A stretch of 7,746 nucleotides of DNA from Melioribacteraceae bacterium (GTDB lineage Bacteria > Bacteroidota > Ignavibacteria > Ignavibacteriales > Melioribacteraceae). Under the pieces are notes generated by a model. The model was given only the letters and a program-made list of their open reading frames with translations. It was not told the DNA's origin and did no database searches. Shown piece by piece: positions 1-6,126 of this stretch. The DNA lies in the NCBI GenBank assembly GCA_026983755.1, contig JALSTL010000177.1:1-7746 (forward strand). The letters are read 5' to 3'. The translations under genes and the position numbers were made by a program. How positions within the stretch are numbered: position 1 is the first letter of the stretch; each line of letters opens with the position of its first letter.

Positions 1-86
1 ATCAGTTGCTTCGGTTTTTCTTGTTTGCTTCTGGGCCAAAACCTAGAGCCTACACCACCGGCCATTATTATTACGTATAACTCCAT
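1..86 (-). CDS. manC: Mannose-1-phosphate guanylyltransferase, N-terminal fragment (runs off left edge)
   Basis: The reverse strand from 86 to the window edge reads 28 codons beginning MELYVIIMAGG. It then has the nucleotidyltransferase signature GGVGSRFWPRS and, a few residues on, KPKQL. This glycine-rich loop followed by R-F-W-P-x-S and P-K-Q is the N-terminal GTP-binding signature of GDP-mannose pyrophosphorylases. These enzymes join mannose-1-phosphate and GTP to make GDP-mannose for surface polysaccharides and glycans in the cytoplasm. The ATG at 84-86 is the likely start because family members usually place only 5-8 residues before MAGG. The internal ATG of MAGG itself is a less likely alternative. 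No strong Shine-Dalgarno site precedes it. Only the N-terminus is visible, so a related sugar-1-phosphate nucleotidyltransferase cannot be fully excluded. Confidence 0.8.
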   Translation of the reverse strand, partial: MELYVIIMAGGVGSRFWPRSKQEKPKQL

Positions 87-313
87 AGATCTGTTGAAGT
101 CCTAATTTAAATTTTAGTTTGGAATTAAATTATTAATAAAGATAATAAAAAAAATTCGATTAAAGAGTAATATTTTTTAGATGGATGGATTTTAAACGGA
201 AAAAAGTTAGTTATAATTTTTTTTCTAAAAAAATTTTTTGACTAATGAAAGTAATGATTGACTTTAACTCGAATTATACAATAGAAAACCGAATAGCTGT
301 AATAAAAGCAATT

Positions 314-337
314 ATTCTAATGCAAAGCATTAGGAAT
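314..337. repeat. Imperfect inverted repeat (hairpin), 10-bp stem
   Basis: ATTCTAATGC (314-323) pairs with GCATTAGGAAT (327-337) around a 3-nt AAA loop. The stem is 10 bp with one bulged G. It lies 3 bp before the longer palindrome at 341-365. No T run follows, so it does not resemble a classical terminator. Function unknown. Confidence 0.5.
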
Positions 338-340
338 GGT

Positions 341-365
341 TAAGTTAAAGAGTCTCTTTAACTTA
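341..365. repeat. Perfect 25-bp palindrome (12-bp arms, 1-nt centre)
   Basis: TAAGTTAAAGAG (341-352) and CTCTTTAACTTA (354-365) are exact reverse complements around a single T at 353. Symmetry with an odd centre suits a dimeric regulator's operator. As RNA it could form a hairpin with a 5-nt loop. No T run follows, which argues against a Rho-independent terminator. It lies about 255 bp from the guanylyltransferase start and about 305 bp from the sthA start, which is far for an operator of either. Confidence 0.55.
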
Positions 366-589
366 TAACATATTAGAGTTTTATAAACAATTTCTAAATT
401 CTAATACATAATTGGGGTTATTTTTGAAAAAAATACTTTTCCCGTATTTTTATCAAAGTAAAACGATTTTAACAGATTTGAAAAACTTTTCCATTGGGAA
501 ATACTTATCTACATTAAAACGGTGTTCGACATAATTTCTCAAAGAACAGATTTAATGAAATTTGATATTTGAAATTTCAAAAAAAATTT

Positions 590-627
590 AAGCTAACTAT
601 TTAAATTTTAGTTAGCTTTGTTTTTTT
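590..627 (+). terminator. Terminator-like hairpin before sthA; could work in both directions
   Basis: AAGCTAACTA (590-599) pairs perfectly with TAGTTAGCTT (609-618) across a 9-nt loop, and seven T's follow at 621-627. This is the form of a Rho-independent terminator for rightward transcription. A run of A's at 579-586 on the other side would give a U tract for leftward transcription too. No gene upstream on the plus strand is visible to be terminated. It therefore either ends a small RNA or sits in the sthA leader as an attenuator. The stem is AT-rich and of moderate strength. Confidence 0.55.
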
Positions 628-670
628 AATTTAAAACCAATAGTATTTTATAAGAAAATTAAAGAGGATT

Positions 671-2041
671 ATGGAAGAACGGCATTATGAAGTTATTGTA
701 ATAGGAAGCGGACCCGGTGGCGAAGGTGCTGCAATGAAGGCGGTTAAAGAAGGTAAAAACGTTGCTATATGCGATTATTTTTCGATGATTGGCGGTAATT
801 GCACTCATACGGGCACAATACCAAGTAAAGCTTTAAGACACGTTAGCCAAATAGCCGCCGATACAAACAAATTAAACAATGCCGGTTTCAGTAATTTATT
901 ACAATCAATTGAACCGATTATTACCGAACAATATTTATTACGCAAAGGTTTTTACGAAAGAAATTCAGTTGATATTTTAGACGGTAAAGCATTTTTTATC
1001 AATGAACATACAATAGAAGTTCGTAAAGAAAACGGAGTAAGTAAAAAATATACGGCAGATTTTTTTGTGATTGCAACTGGATCGCGGCCGTATCATCCGC
1101 CGGATTTGGATTTTAATCATCCGCGTATTATTGATAGCGACACTGTTTTGAAATTAGATGATAACCCGAAATCAATTTCTATATACGGTGCAGGTGTTAT
1201 TGGCTGTGAATATGCTTCTATTTTCAGAGGTCTTAAAATTAAAGTTAACCTTATCAATACAAGAAGTCAGCTTCTCTCTTTTTTGGATGATGAAATTATT
1301 GATGCTCTCTCATATCATCTTAGAGATAACGGTGTTTTAATTAGACATAATGAAGAATATGAAAAAGTTATTCCGGATAATAAAGGTGTTACTATTCATC
1401 TTAAATCCAATAAACAAATCAGAAGTGAATATTTATTTTGGGCACAAGGTAGAACGGGTAATTCGGATAATATGGGATTGGAAAATATTGGTCTAAAAGG
1501 AAATCAAAGAGGCTCAATAGAAGTTAATAAACATTTCCAAACCAAACACAAACATATTTATGCTGTTGGTGATATTGTAGGTTATCCTAATTTGGCAAGT
1601 GCGGCATACGACCAAGGCAGATTTGCCGCAACGCATTTGGTATTCGGAACTTGTCCAAACCAATTAGTTGAATATATTCCAACAGGAATTTTTACAATTC
1701 CCGAAATAAGCTCTGTGGGTTTAAGTGAAAAAGAATTAACCGGACAAAAAATACCTTACGAAGTCGGTCACTCTATGTTCAAACATCTTGCCCGCGCACA
1801 AATTACGGGCAGAACTACCGGTATGTTAAAGATACTTTTCCACAGGGAAACATTGGAAATACTGGGAATACATTGTTTCGGTTACGGAGCTTCGGAAATT
1901 ATTCATATAGGACAAGCAATTATTACTCAAAAAGGTAAAGCCAATTCCCTTTTGTACTTTATTAATACTACTTTTAATTATCCAACAATGGCCGAAGCTT
2001 ACAGAGTTGCGGCATTAAACGGCTTGAATAGAATTAAATAA
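671..2041 (+). CDS. sthA: Si-specific (soluble) NAD(P)+ transhydrogenase
   Basis: This cytoplasmic FAD flavoprotein transfers hydride between NADPH and NAD+, chiefly re-oxidising surplus NADPH. The 456 residues are close to the 466 of E. coli SthA. The N-terminal FAD-binding GSGPGG is at 12-17. [18 protein letters not shown] follows at 40-57. Here C44 is kept, but the second cysteine of the disulfide-reductase CxxxxC motif is T49, the hallmark separating SthA from lipoamide dehydrogenase and glutathione reductase. ATGSRP (135-140), the NAD(P)-binding GAGVIG (173-178) and the second FAD motif around YAVGD (297-301) follow. The C-terminus [20 protein letters not shown] (435-454) is nearly the SthA consensus. 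An AGAGGA at 663-668 supports this ATG, though it is only 2 nt away. The small DUF1232 gene begins 43 bp downstream, probably in the same transcript. Confidence 0.93.
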   Translation: MEERHYEVIVIGSGPGGEGAAMKAVKEGKNVAICDYFSMIGGNCTHTGTIPSKALRHVSQIAADTNKLNNAGFSNLLQSIEPIITEQYLLRKGFYERNSVDILDGKAFFINEHTIEVRKENGVSKKYTADFFVIATGSRPYHPPDLDFNHPRIIDSDTVLKLDDNPKSISIYGAGVIGCEYASIFRGLKIKVNLINTRSQLLSFLDDEIIDALSYHLRDNGVLIRHNEEYEKVIPDNKGVTIHLKSNKQIRSEYLFWAQGRTGNSDNMGLENIGLKGNQRGSIEVNKHFQTKHKHIYAVGDIVGYPNLASAAYDQGRFAATHLVFGTCPNQLVEYIPTGIFTIPEISSVGLSEKELTGQKIPYEVGHSMFKHLARAQITGRTTGMLKILFHRETLEILGIHCFGYGASEIIHIGQAIITQKGKANSLLYFINTTFNYPTMAEAYRVAALNGLNRIK

Positions 2042-2084
2042 TTTTTTATATTGGTTAAAATTTAAATAATTTAATATAAAATTT

Positions 2085-2528
2085 ATGGTAGATATGAAAG
2101 AAGAAAAATTTTACGCAAAACTAAGAAATAAAACATCCGCATGGCTCGAATCAAATACAAAAGTGTCGGATAAATGGAAAGAATTTATATTTATTGTTCC
2201 TGATATTTTTTATTTACTTACAAAACTTATCAGAGACCCCGATGTTCCGCAAAGTAAAAAAATAAAATTGGCTTCGGTAATTGCATATTTCATTTCACCT
2301 ATGGATTTACTTCCCGAAGCTATACTTGGGCCAATCGGTTACTTGGATGATGTTGCTCTTGCCGCTTATATTCTTAATGATCTTATAAATACTATTGACC
2401 CGCAAATTGTAAAAAGAAATTGGATTGGCAGTGTTGATATTTTATATCTGATAAAAAATATTTTGGCAAACGCAGATAATATTATCGGTAAAGGAATATG
2501 GAATAAATTAAAAGCAAGATTCGGATAG
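2085..2528 (+). CDS. DUF1232 / YkvA-family small protein
   Basis: A 147-residue protein with the DUF1232 signature at about 43-100. The core is DPDVP (51-55), followed by a hydrophobic helix ending in YFISPMDLLPEAI (68-80) and GYLDDVALAAYIL (85-97). The paired motif S-P-x-D-L-x-P then G-Y-L-D-D defines the family. Members are small and often membrane-associated, and their biochemical role is not established. The N-terminal 35 residues are charged. A second methionine at codon 4 (2094) is an alternative start, and neither start has a clear Shine-Dalgarno sequence. It follows sthA by 43 bp on the same strand with no visible terminator between them, so co-transcription is likely. No functional link to transhydrogenase is implied. 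It ends 11 bp from the convergent kinase gene. Confidence 0.85.
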   Translation: MVDMKEEKFYAKLRNKTSAWLESNTKVSDKWKEFIFIVPDIFYLLTKLIRDPDVPQSKKIKLASVIAYFISPMDLLPEAILGPIGYLDDVALAAYILNDLINTIDPQIVKRNWIGSVDILYLIKNILANADNIIGKGIWNKLKARFG

Positions 2529-2539
2529 AAATATTTTTC

Positions 2540-3286
2540 CTAAATTTGCGGGAATAAAATTGTAAACGTTGTACCTTCGTTTAATTTACTTTTTACAAAT
2601 ATTTTACCGTTCATCAACTCAACAAATTTTTTTGTAACGGACAACCCCAAACCGGTTCCTTGATACAAACGATTCATTCCTTCACTTACTTGTCTGAAAG
2701 CTTCAAATATTAAAGATTGTTTTTCTTCTTCAATCCCAATTCCCGTATCGGAAACCGATATTTGAGCATATTTATTCTCGTCGGTTTCCGTGGAATTCAG
2801 CTCGACGGTTATTTCCCCGGATTTCGTATATTTTATTGCATTGCTAATTAAATTATCCAATACTTTTTCCAGCATTTTTTTATCTATTTCGCAAATAACA
2901 TTTCCGCAATTATTTATAAAATTCAATTTTAAATTTTTATCTTCCGCAACTGGTTTATAAATTTTAGTGGAATTCTTTATGATTTCGGAAACATCAATTT
3001 TTTCAAAATCAACCTTTAGAGTTCCTGCTTCAATTGAGGATTGGTCTAATAATAAATTTAGGGATTCGGTTAATCTGTTACTACTTTTTAATACAATTTC
3101 CGCCATTTCTTTTAACTCCGGGTCTTCCAATTCATCGGCTAAAATTCCCGCATAACCCAATATTACCGTTATGGGTGTTCTTAATTCGTGGCTCATATTA
3201 TCAAGAAACGTTGTTTGTAATTCGCGCATTTCTTTAATAAGCTTTTCGTATTCTTCGGCACTTTTATTGGTTTTAACTATTTCCAT
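2540..3286 (-). CDS. Sensor-less soluble histidine kinase (HisKA + HATPase_c)
   Basis: At 248 residues this is a bare transmitter module. About 25 residues of charged helix precede the H-box FLDNMSHELRTPI (27-39), where H33 is the predicted phospho-acceptor. The dimerisation helices run to about residue 90. The ATPase domain shows the N-box NLISNAIKY (145-153), the G1 box DTGIGI (180-185), the F-box FEAF (194-197) and the G2 box QGTGLGLS (209-216). All catalytic elements are therefore present. No transmembrane segment, PAS, GAF or receiver domain is visible. An in-frame stop two codons upstream of the ATG excludes a longer N-terminus without a frameshift. No response regulator gene is adjacent, so it is an orphan. 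It may partner with another sensor or act as a phospho-relay. Function is inferred from motifs; signal and target are unknown. Confidence 0.9.
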   Translation of the reverse strand: MEIVKTNKSAEEYEKLIKEMRELQTTFLDNMSHELRTPITVILGYAGILADELEDPELKEMAEIVLKSSNRLTESLNLLLDQSSIEAGTLKVDFEKIDVSEIIKNSTKIYKPVAEDKNLKLNFINNCGNVICEIDKKMLEKVLDNLISNAIKYTKSGEITVELNSTETDENKYAQISVSDTGIGIEEEKQSLIFEAFRQVSEGMNRLYQGTGLGLSVTKKFVELMNGKIFVKSKLNEGTTFTILFPQI

Positions 3287-3299
3287 ATTTTATTTTATG

Positions 3300-3317
3300 A
3301 ATAAACAGATGTTTATT
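3300..3317. repeat. Operator-like inverted repeat just upstream of the kinase gene
   Basis: AATAAACA (3300-3307) and TGTTTATT (3310-3317) are exact reverse complements around a 2-nt GA centre. The repeat begins 13 bp upstream of the kinase ATG, in its 5' leader. A TATATTTG motif reading on the minus strand at 3337-3330 resembles both a sigma-70 -10 element and the Bacteroidota -7 element (TAnnTTTG). I saw no matching upstream box. If transcription starts there, the repeat would lie just downstream of the start site, a position suited to a repressor. Confidence 0.35.
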
Positions 3318-3534
3318 TGCACTTTTTATCAAATATACTATCGAAAAATATTTGTAATTACTTAACCTTTTTCTAATTTTTCTTTAATAAATACACGGAA
3401 TTTTTTGAATTTAACTACTGTTTCAAAATATATTAAAAAATTTTTGTAGTTTTAGGTATCTTTTTATGTCTTGTAAAGTTTAATTATTATTATAAATTGA
3501 ATTATGCTATTTTACATACACATTCGGAGCTGAA

Positions 3535-3981
3535 ATGAAAAAACTGATTTTTCTTTTGATTTTAATTATACAAACAGCTTGTACCAGCATTGTTTTAACA
3601 CCTGTAGATTTTGCTTGGCCTATCGAATCGGTATTGGAAACAAATAGGAACGGAATAGTTATTGAAAACAGATATTCATTATCCATAAATGTTAAACCGA
3701 TGTTTTTTGAAGAAACCAACGATTCGCTACACGTAAACAAAAAAACAGTACGAATTATAAGAAACAATAAAGGTTATTATTTTTTTGTTGCTCCGGGTTT
3801 CAAAAACGTTTATGTTTTTACTTCGGATAACGGAGAAATGATTTTATATAATAAAATTCAAGTTTCGGAATTAGGACTTGATTTACCTGCTTTCAATCAA
3901 AGAAAACCTTACATAGAATTACTTGAAGGAGAAAAACATCTTTTTTATTTAACGGCCGAAGGTTCAAAAGGAAATAACTAA
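3535..3981 (+). CDS. Putative lipoprotein of unknown function
   Basis: The 148-residue product starts MKKLIFLLILIIQTAC, a short basic n-region and hydrophobic core ending at C16. This fits a type II lipoprotein signal peptide, with T and A at -2 and -1. The Q at -3 is unusual, since L, V or I is commonest, so lipidation is probable rather than certain. The mature part (about 17-148) is rich in beta-prone residues, has no further membrane segment and no domain I recognise. GGAG at 3526-3529, 5 nt before the ATG, fixes the start. The stop codon overlaps the next gene's start (TAATG, one base shared), which indicates translational coupling. The two proteins therefore probably act together in the cell envelope. 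No specific function can be assigned. Confidence 0.75.
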   Translation: MKKLIFLLILIIQTACTSIVLTPVDFAWPIESVLETNRNGIVIENRYSLSINVKPMFFEETNDSLHVNKKTVRIIRNNKGYYFFVAPGFKNVYVFTSDNGEMILYNKIQVSELGLDLPAFNQRKPYIELLEGEKHLFYLTAEGSKGNN

Positions 3982-5360
3982 TGAAAAAAATATTTTTAAT
4001 TATTATAGGTTTTTTAATTTTTCACTCAAATCCGTTTGCGCAATCGGATTATAGGGTTACACAAGAATTCAAAAGTAAAATACGGTCTTTTGAAATTGCA
4101 ATTGAATATGCCAAATCTCCTTCCGAATTGGAAAAAATAAAAAGGGAAATATTAGAGTTCAAAACCGAATATCGAGGTAATAAAGAATTGTTAGACAGAG
4201 CTTTATATCCTAACACTTTCAACTCTTCTTTTGCTTCTTTGGATAAAAAAATAAATTACACAAATAAAAAACTAAACGAAATATCTTCGTTAAACGAACA
4301 TGTTTCCAAACTGGAAAGCGATTATCAAGAAGTTACCAAACAATTGTTGCAATTAACCGGCGAAGTGGAAATATTAAGAAAAAGCAATGCAAAATTAATG
4401 GGTCAACTTCGAGCATTTAAAAATAATTACGGAGGTTCCAAACAAAAAATAGACTCGTTAAAAAATTTAATTTCGGAATTAAAGCTTGGTATTCATAAAA
4501 GAGATAACTTAATTAAAGAAATAATGGATAATATTTTTGTTGATAAGACCAAAAGAATTGAAAACTTGGGTTCCAAAGAAATTAAAGGCTTAAAAGGAAA
4601 AATTCAAAATACCAGTTTAATTGAAAATATAAAAAGTTTGGTTAACGATAATATTAAGTTTCTTCAAACAAATTTGTTACAACCTAAAGATTTTAATGAC
4701 ATAAAAAACGAGTTTAACGATTTCGATTCACGCTGGGAGCATTTCGGACCTAAATTATTTGAAATTTATGCACGAGACGAATCTCAAAAAAATAAATTAA
4801 CCGAAGTCGATTCTTTAATTAAAAGTTGGAACGGTTCAATTAAACTTTCCGTATGGAATTCGATTAACGAATTATTTAATAACTATAAAATAAAATTAAA
4901 TAAATTTACTAACGGAGATGAATTTGAAAACAGTTGTATTTCTTTTATAGATGATGAAATAAAAAAACCGGATAAATACAGAAAGGTTGCCAAGGAACAA
5001 ACATATTTATTTTTTGCCGAAAGAGTTTGGAATGAACAAATAAAAAAAGATTGGCTACCGTTATTAAAAGACTATAAAATGTTTAACGATTTCCAAGTAA
5101 AAAATATAGATGCAAAACTTGACGAATGGAAATCTCATATTGGAAATCCCAAATCAATATTAATATACGGCGTAATGGTGGTTTTGGCTTTGTTGATAAT
5201 TGGCAGTTTGATATTTATCCGAAAAAGGAATAAGAAAAAACTTGAAAGTATCGAAAAAATAGAGAACGAAAGTCAAGACCAAATTTCCACCGGTATTGAC
5301 GAAGAAATTGAAGATACGGATGAAGAAATTGGGAATGATAATAACGAAACGAATGAATAA
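3981..5360 (+). CDS. Secreted coiled-coil protein with one C-terminal membrane anchor
   Basis: I do not recognise a named family for this 459-residue protein, but its architecture is clear. An N-terminal signal peptide (1-21, ending NPFAQ) is followed by a long Lys/Glu-rich helical region. Coiled-coil character is strongest at about 90-182 (leucine heptads in KLNEISSLNEHVSKLE and QLLQLTGEVEIL), and a second helical part with many W and F residues runs at about 215-390. One hydrophobic segment lies at about 393-413, followed at once by RKRNKKK, a strong stop-transfer signal. The tail (about 420-459) is very acidic. The predicted topology is a large periplasmic part and a short cytoplasmic acidic tail. 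The gene shares one base with the upstream lipoprotein gene and lacks its own strong promoter region, so both are probably made together. A structural, tethering or signalling role across the inner membrane is inference. Confidence 0.8.
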   Translation: MKKIFLIIIGFLIFHSNPFAQSDYRVTQEFKSKIRSFEIAIEYAKSPSELEKIKREILEFKTEYRGNKELLDRALYPNTFNSSFASLDKKINYTNKKLNEISSLNEHVSKLESDYQEVTKQLLQLTGEVEILRKSNAKLMGQLRAFKNNYGGSKQKIDSLKNLISELKLGIHKRDNLIKEIMDNIFVDKTKRIENLGSKEIKGLKGKIQNTSLIENIKSLVNDNIKFLQTNLLQPKDFNDIKNEFNDFDSRWEHFGPKLFEIYARDESQKNKLTEVDSLIKSWNGSIKLSVWNSINELFNNYKIKLNKFTNGDEFENSCISFIDDEIKKPDKYRKVAKEQTYLFFAERVWNEQIKKDWLPLLKDYKMFNDFQVKNIDAKLDEWKSHIGNPKSILIYGVMVVLALLIIGSLIFIRKRNKKKLESIEKIENESQDQISTGIDEEIEDTDEEIGNDNNETNE

Positions 5361-5392
5361 AAAAAATGGTGACTATTTTAAATATAGTCACC
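5360..5392 (-). terminator. Rho-independent terminator of the small minus-strand gene
   Basis: GGTGACTAT (5368-5376) and ATAGTCACC (5384-5392) form a perfect 9-bp stem with a 7-nt loop. Read leftward, the stem is followed by a U tract from the A run at 5359-5366. It lies 36 bp past the stop codon of the gene ending at 5429, the correct place and direction. On the plus strand no T run follows, so it is less likely to stop the coiled-coil gene, though the stem might slow that transcript. Confidence 0.75.
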
Positions 5393-5428
5393 GCTTAGCT
5401 CTATGAGCATTGTTCTATGAGGAGAAAC

Positions 5429-5680
5429 TTAGTTGGATTGATATACTATTTTTCTAATTGTATCAAATTGTAAATAAGGATATTCTTCCCTTAAAAGGTC
5501 TATCGCTTTACTTGCTTTTACTTTTTTCCTACGCATTATTTTAAATGTTTGTTTTATTCTGTAATCTCTTACCATTTTTTCATTAATCAGTCCTTTACTG
5601 TTTAACAAAAAATATGTTTCATCGTTTATCAAGTCGGAAATAGGATTTTTAATATTAGAATTTTCCATTTCTGTAATCAT
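5429..5680 (-). CDS. Small HTH-like protein of unknown function
   Basis: This encodes 83 residues from the ATG at 5680. A longer TTG-initiated reading (5695) is possible, but GGAGGT at 5685-5690 sits 4 nt before the ATG and decides the start. The N-terminal third is acidic and polar. The C-terminal half is basic and helical: a KxxKxRRKK-like stretch, then an AIDLLREEYPYL helix followed by FDTIRKIVYQ. That pattern resembles a helix-turn-helix with a recognition helix beginning near FDTIRK, as in small DNA-binding proteins common in Bacteroidota accessory regions. It is not an obvious XRE-type controller (C protein) of the nearby R-M genes. The gene stands alone between a strong ribosome-binding site and its own terminator, so it is very probably expressed. 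The regulatory role is inference. Confidence 0.7.
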   Translation of the reverse strand: MITEMENSNIKNPISDLINDETYFLLNSKGLINEKMVRDYRIKQTFKIMRRKKVKASKAIDLLREEYPYLQFDTIRKIVYQSN

Positions 5681-5684
5681 TGTT

Positions 5685-5690
5685 ACCTCC
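5685..5690 (-). promoter_or_regulatory. Strong Shine-Dalgarno site (GGAGGT)
   Basis: GGAGGT on the minus strand, 4 nt before the ATG at 5680. It is the best ribosome-binding site in the window and lies inside the TTG-initiated version of the frame, which favours the 83-residue protein. Confidence 0.75.
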
Positions 5691-5695
5691 AACAA

Positions 5696-6126
5696 GTTTT
5701 ATTTGAAAGATTTATTTTATTAAAATTCGGGTAATGTAATTTCTATTTTTTCAATAAAAAATATTTCAAACTTTAAATACGCAATAAGGAAATCACAATC
5801 AACTACATGAATATGCGGTTTTAATCGGATTGGAAGAAAAATTAAGGCAAAATTTACCATAATGTGTAAGTATAATATTATTGTGCTCTATTTTTATATT
5901 AACCCATTTCTAATTGCCTTTGCTACTGCTTCGGATTGTGAATGTACGTGAAGTTTTTATCTTTGACTCTAATGAGAAATTTTGATTAAATATTATTGTT
6001 CTATCTGATACATTATTACTTCAGCCACTATTTCAAATGGTTAGAAAACTAGTAGTAGATGATAAAAAAAACCAAGATTCAATTATAAATAATAGAGTTT
6101 TAATATTAATTTTGTATATTTATTTT
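5696..6126. other. Gene-poor stretch with decayed coding remnants at the edge of the R-M island
   Basis: About 430 bases without an intact gene. The one clear element is the LuxR 3' remnant at 5894-5949. A 24-codon open stretch on the plus strand (5788-5862) reads like helical protein (HEYAVLIGLEEKLRQNLP then stop). A 46-codon frame lies opposite it (5720-5860, minus). Both are too short to call genes. The methyltransferase frame stays open from 6037, but its first 30 codons look non-coding. TAATTTTG at 6107-6114 resembles the Bacteroidota -7 promoter element (TAnnTTTG) just before the start at 6127, but I find no -33 box. Confidence 0.5.
5894..5949 (-). pseudogene. 3' remnant of a LuxR/NarL-type response regulator gene
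   Basis: The minus strand from 5949 reads (H)VHSQSEAVAKAIRNGLI and stops at 5894. This is the characteristic last helix and tail of the LuxR-type HTH of NarL/FixJ response regulators. Upstream, KLH continues in frame for two codons and then meets a TAA. A shifted frame gives RVKDKN, which may be the preceding linker, so the gene is frameshifted and truncated. It matches the gene end at 7691-7746 at 49 of 56 bases, and 33 of 34 over the inner part. Six of the seven differences are synonymous, so the copy diverged as a working gene before it decayed. Confidence 0.7.

Larger units (their letters stand above)
87..670. other. Gene-free divergent intergenic region with several inverted repeats
   Basis: These 584 bases separate the leftward guanylyltransferase gene from rightward sthA and contain no convincing coding sequence. 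They hold an imperfect hairpin (314-337), a 25-bp perfect palindrome (341-365), an 8-bp-arm repeat at 429-436/444-451, another at 556-563/572-579, and a terminator-like hairpin with a T run (590-627). Long A/T runs occur near 144-154 and 222-240. Both flanking genes must have promoters here or upstream, but I cannot single out a convincing -10/-35 pair in such AT-rich DNA. The density of hairpins could mean a structured leader or a small RNA gene. A 32-codon open frame at 245-343 is not convincing. Confidence 0.6.

Noticed and set aside
245..343. A 32-codon open frame on the plus strand in the intergenic region (MKVMIDFNSN...).
   Set aside because: No ribosome-binding site, no recognisable motif, and its 3' part coincides with the hairpin at 314-337. 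An open frame this short is expected by chance.
429..451. AAAAATAC / GTATTTTT inverted repeat as a terminator.
   Set aside because: The stem is almost all A-T and the T run is part of the stem itself. Too weak to call.
671..2041. Dihydrolipoamide dehydrogenase or mercuric reductase as the identity of the flavoprotein.
   Set aside because: The second redox cysteine is replaced by T49 and the C-terminus matches the SthA consensus, which fits transhydrogenase only.
5400..5421. TCTATGAG repeated at 5400-5407 and 5414-5421 (14-bp period).
   Set aside because: Only two 8-bp copies between a terminator and a stop codon. Too short to support an iteron or an array.
5429..5680. The small HTH-like gene as a controller (C) protein of the R-M system.
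   Set aside because: C proteins are XRE-type with an N-terminal-to-central HTH. This protein has its HTH-like part at the C-terminus, is separated from the R-M genes by decayed sequence, and no C-box repeat is seen before 6127.
5720..5860. A 46-codon open frame on the minus strand (MVNFALIFLPIRLK...).
   Set aside because: No Shine-Dalgarno site and no known motif, and it lies opposite a stretch that reads more protein-like on the plus strand. Not supported as a gene.
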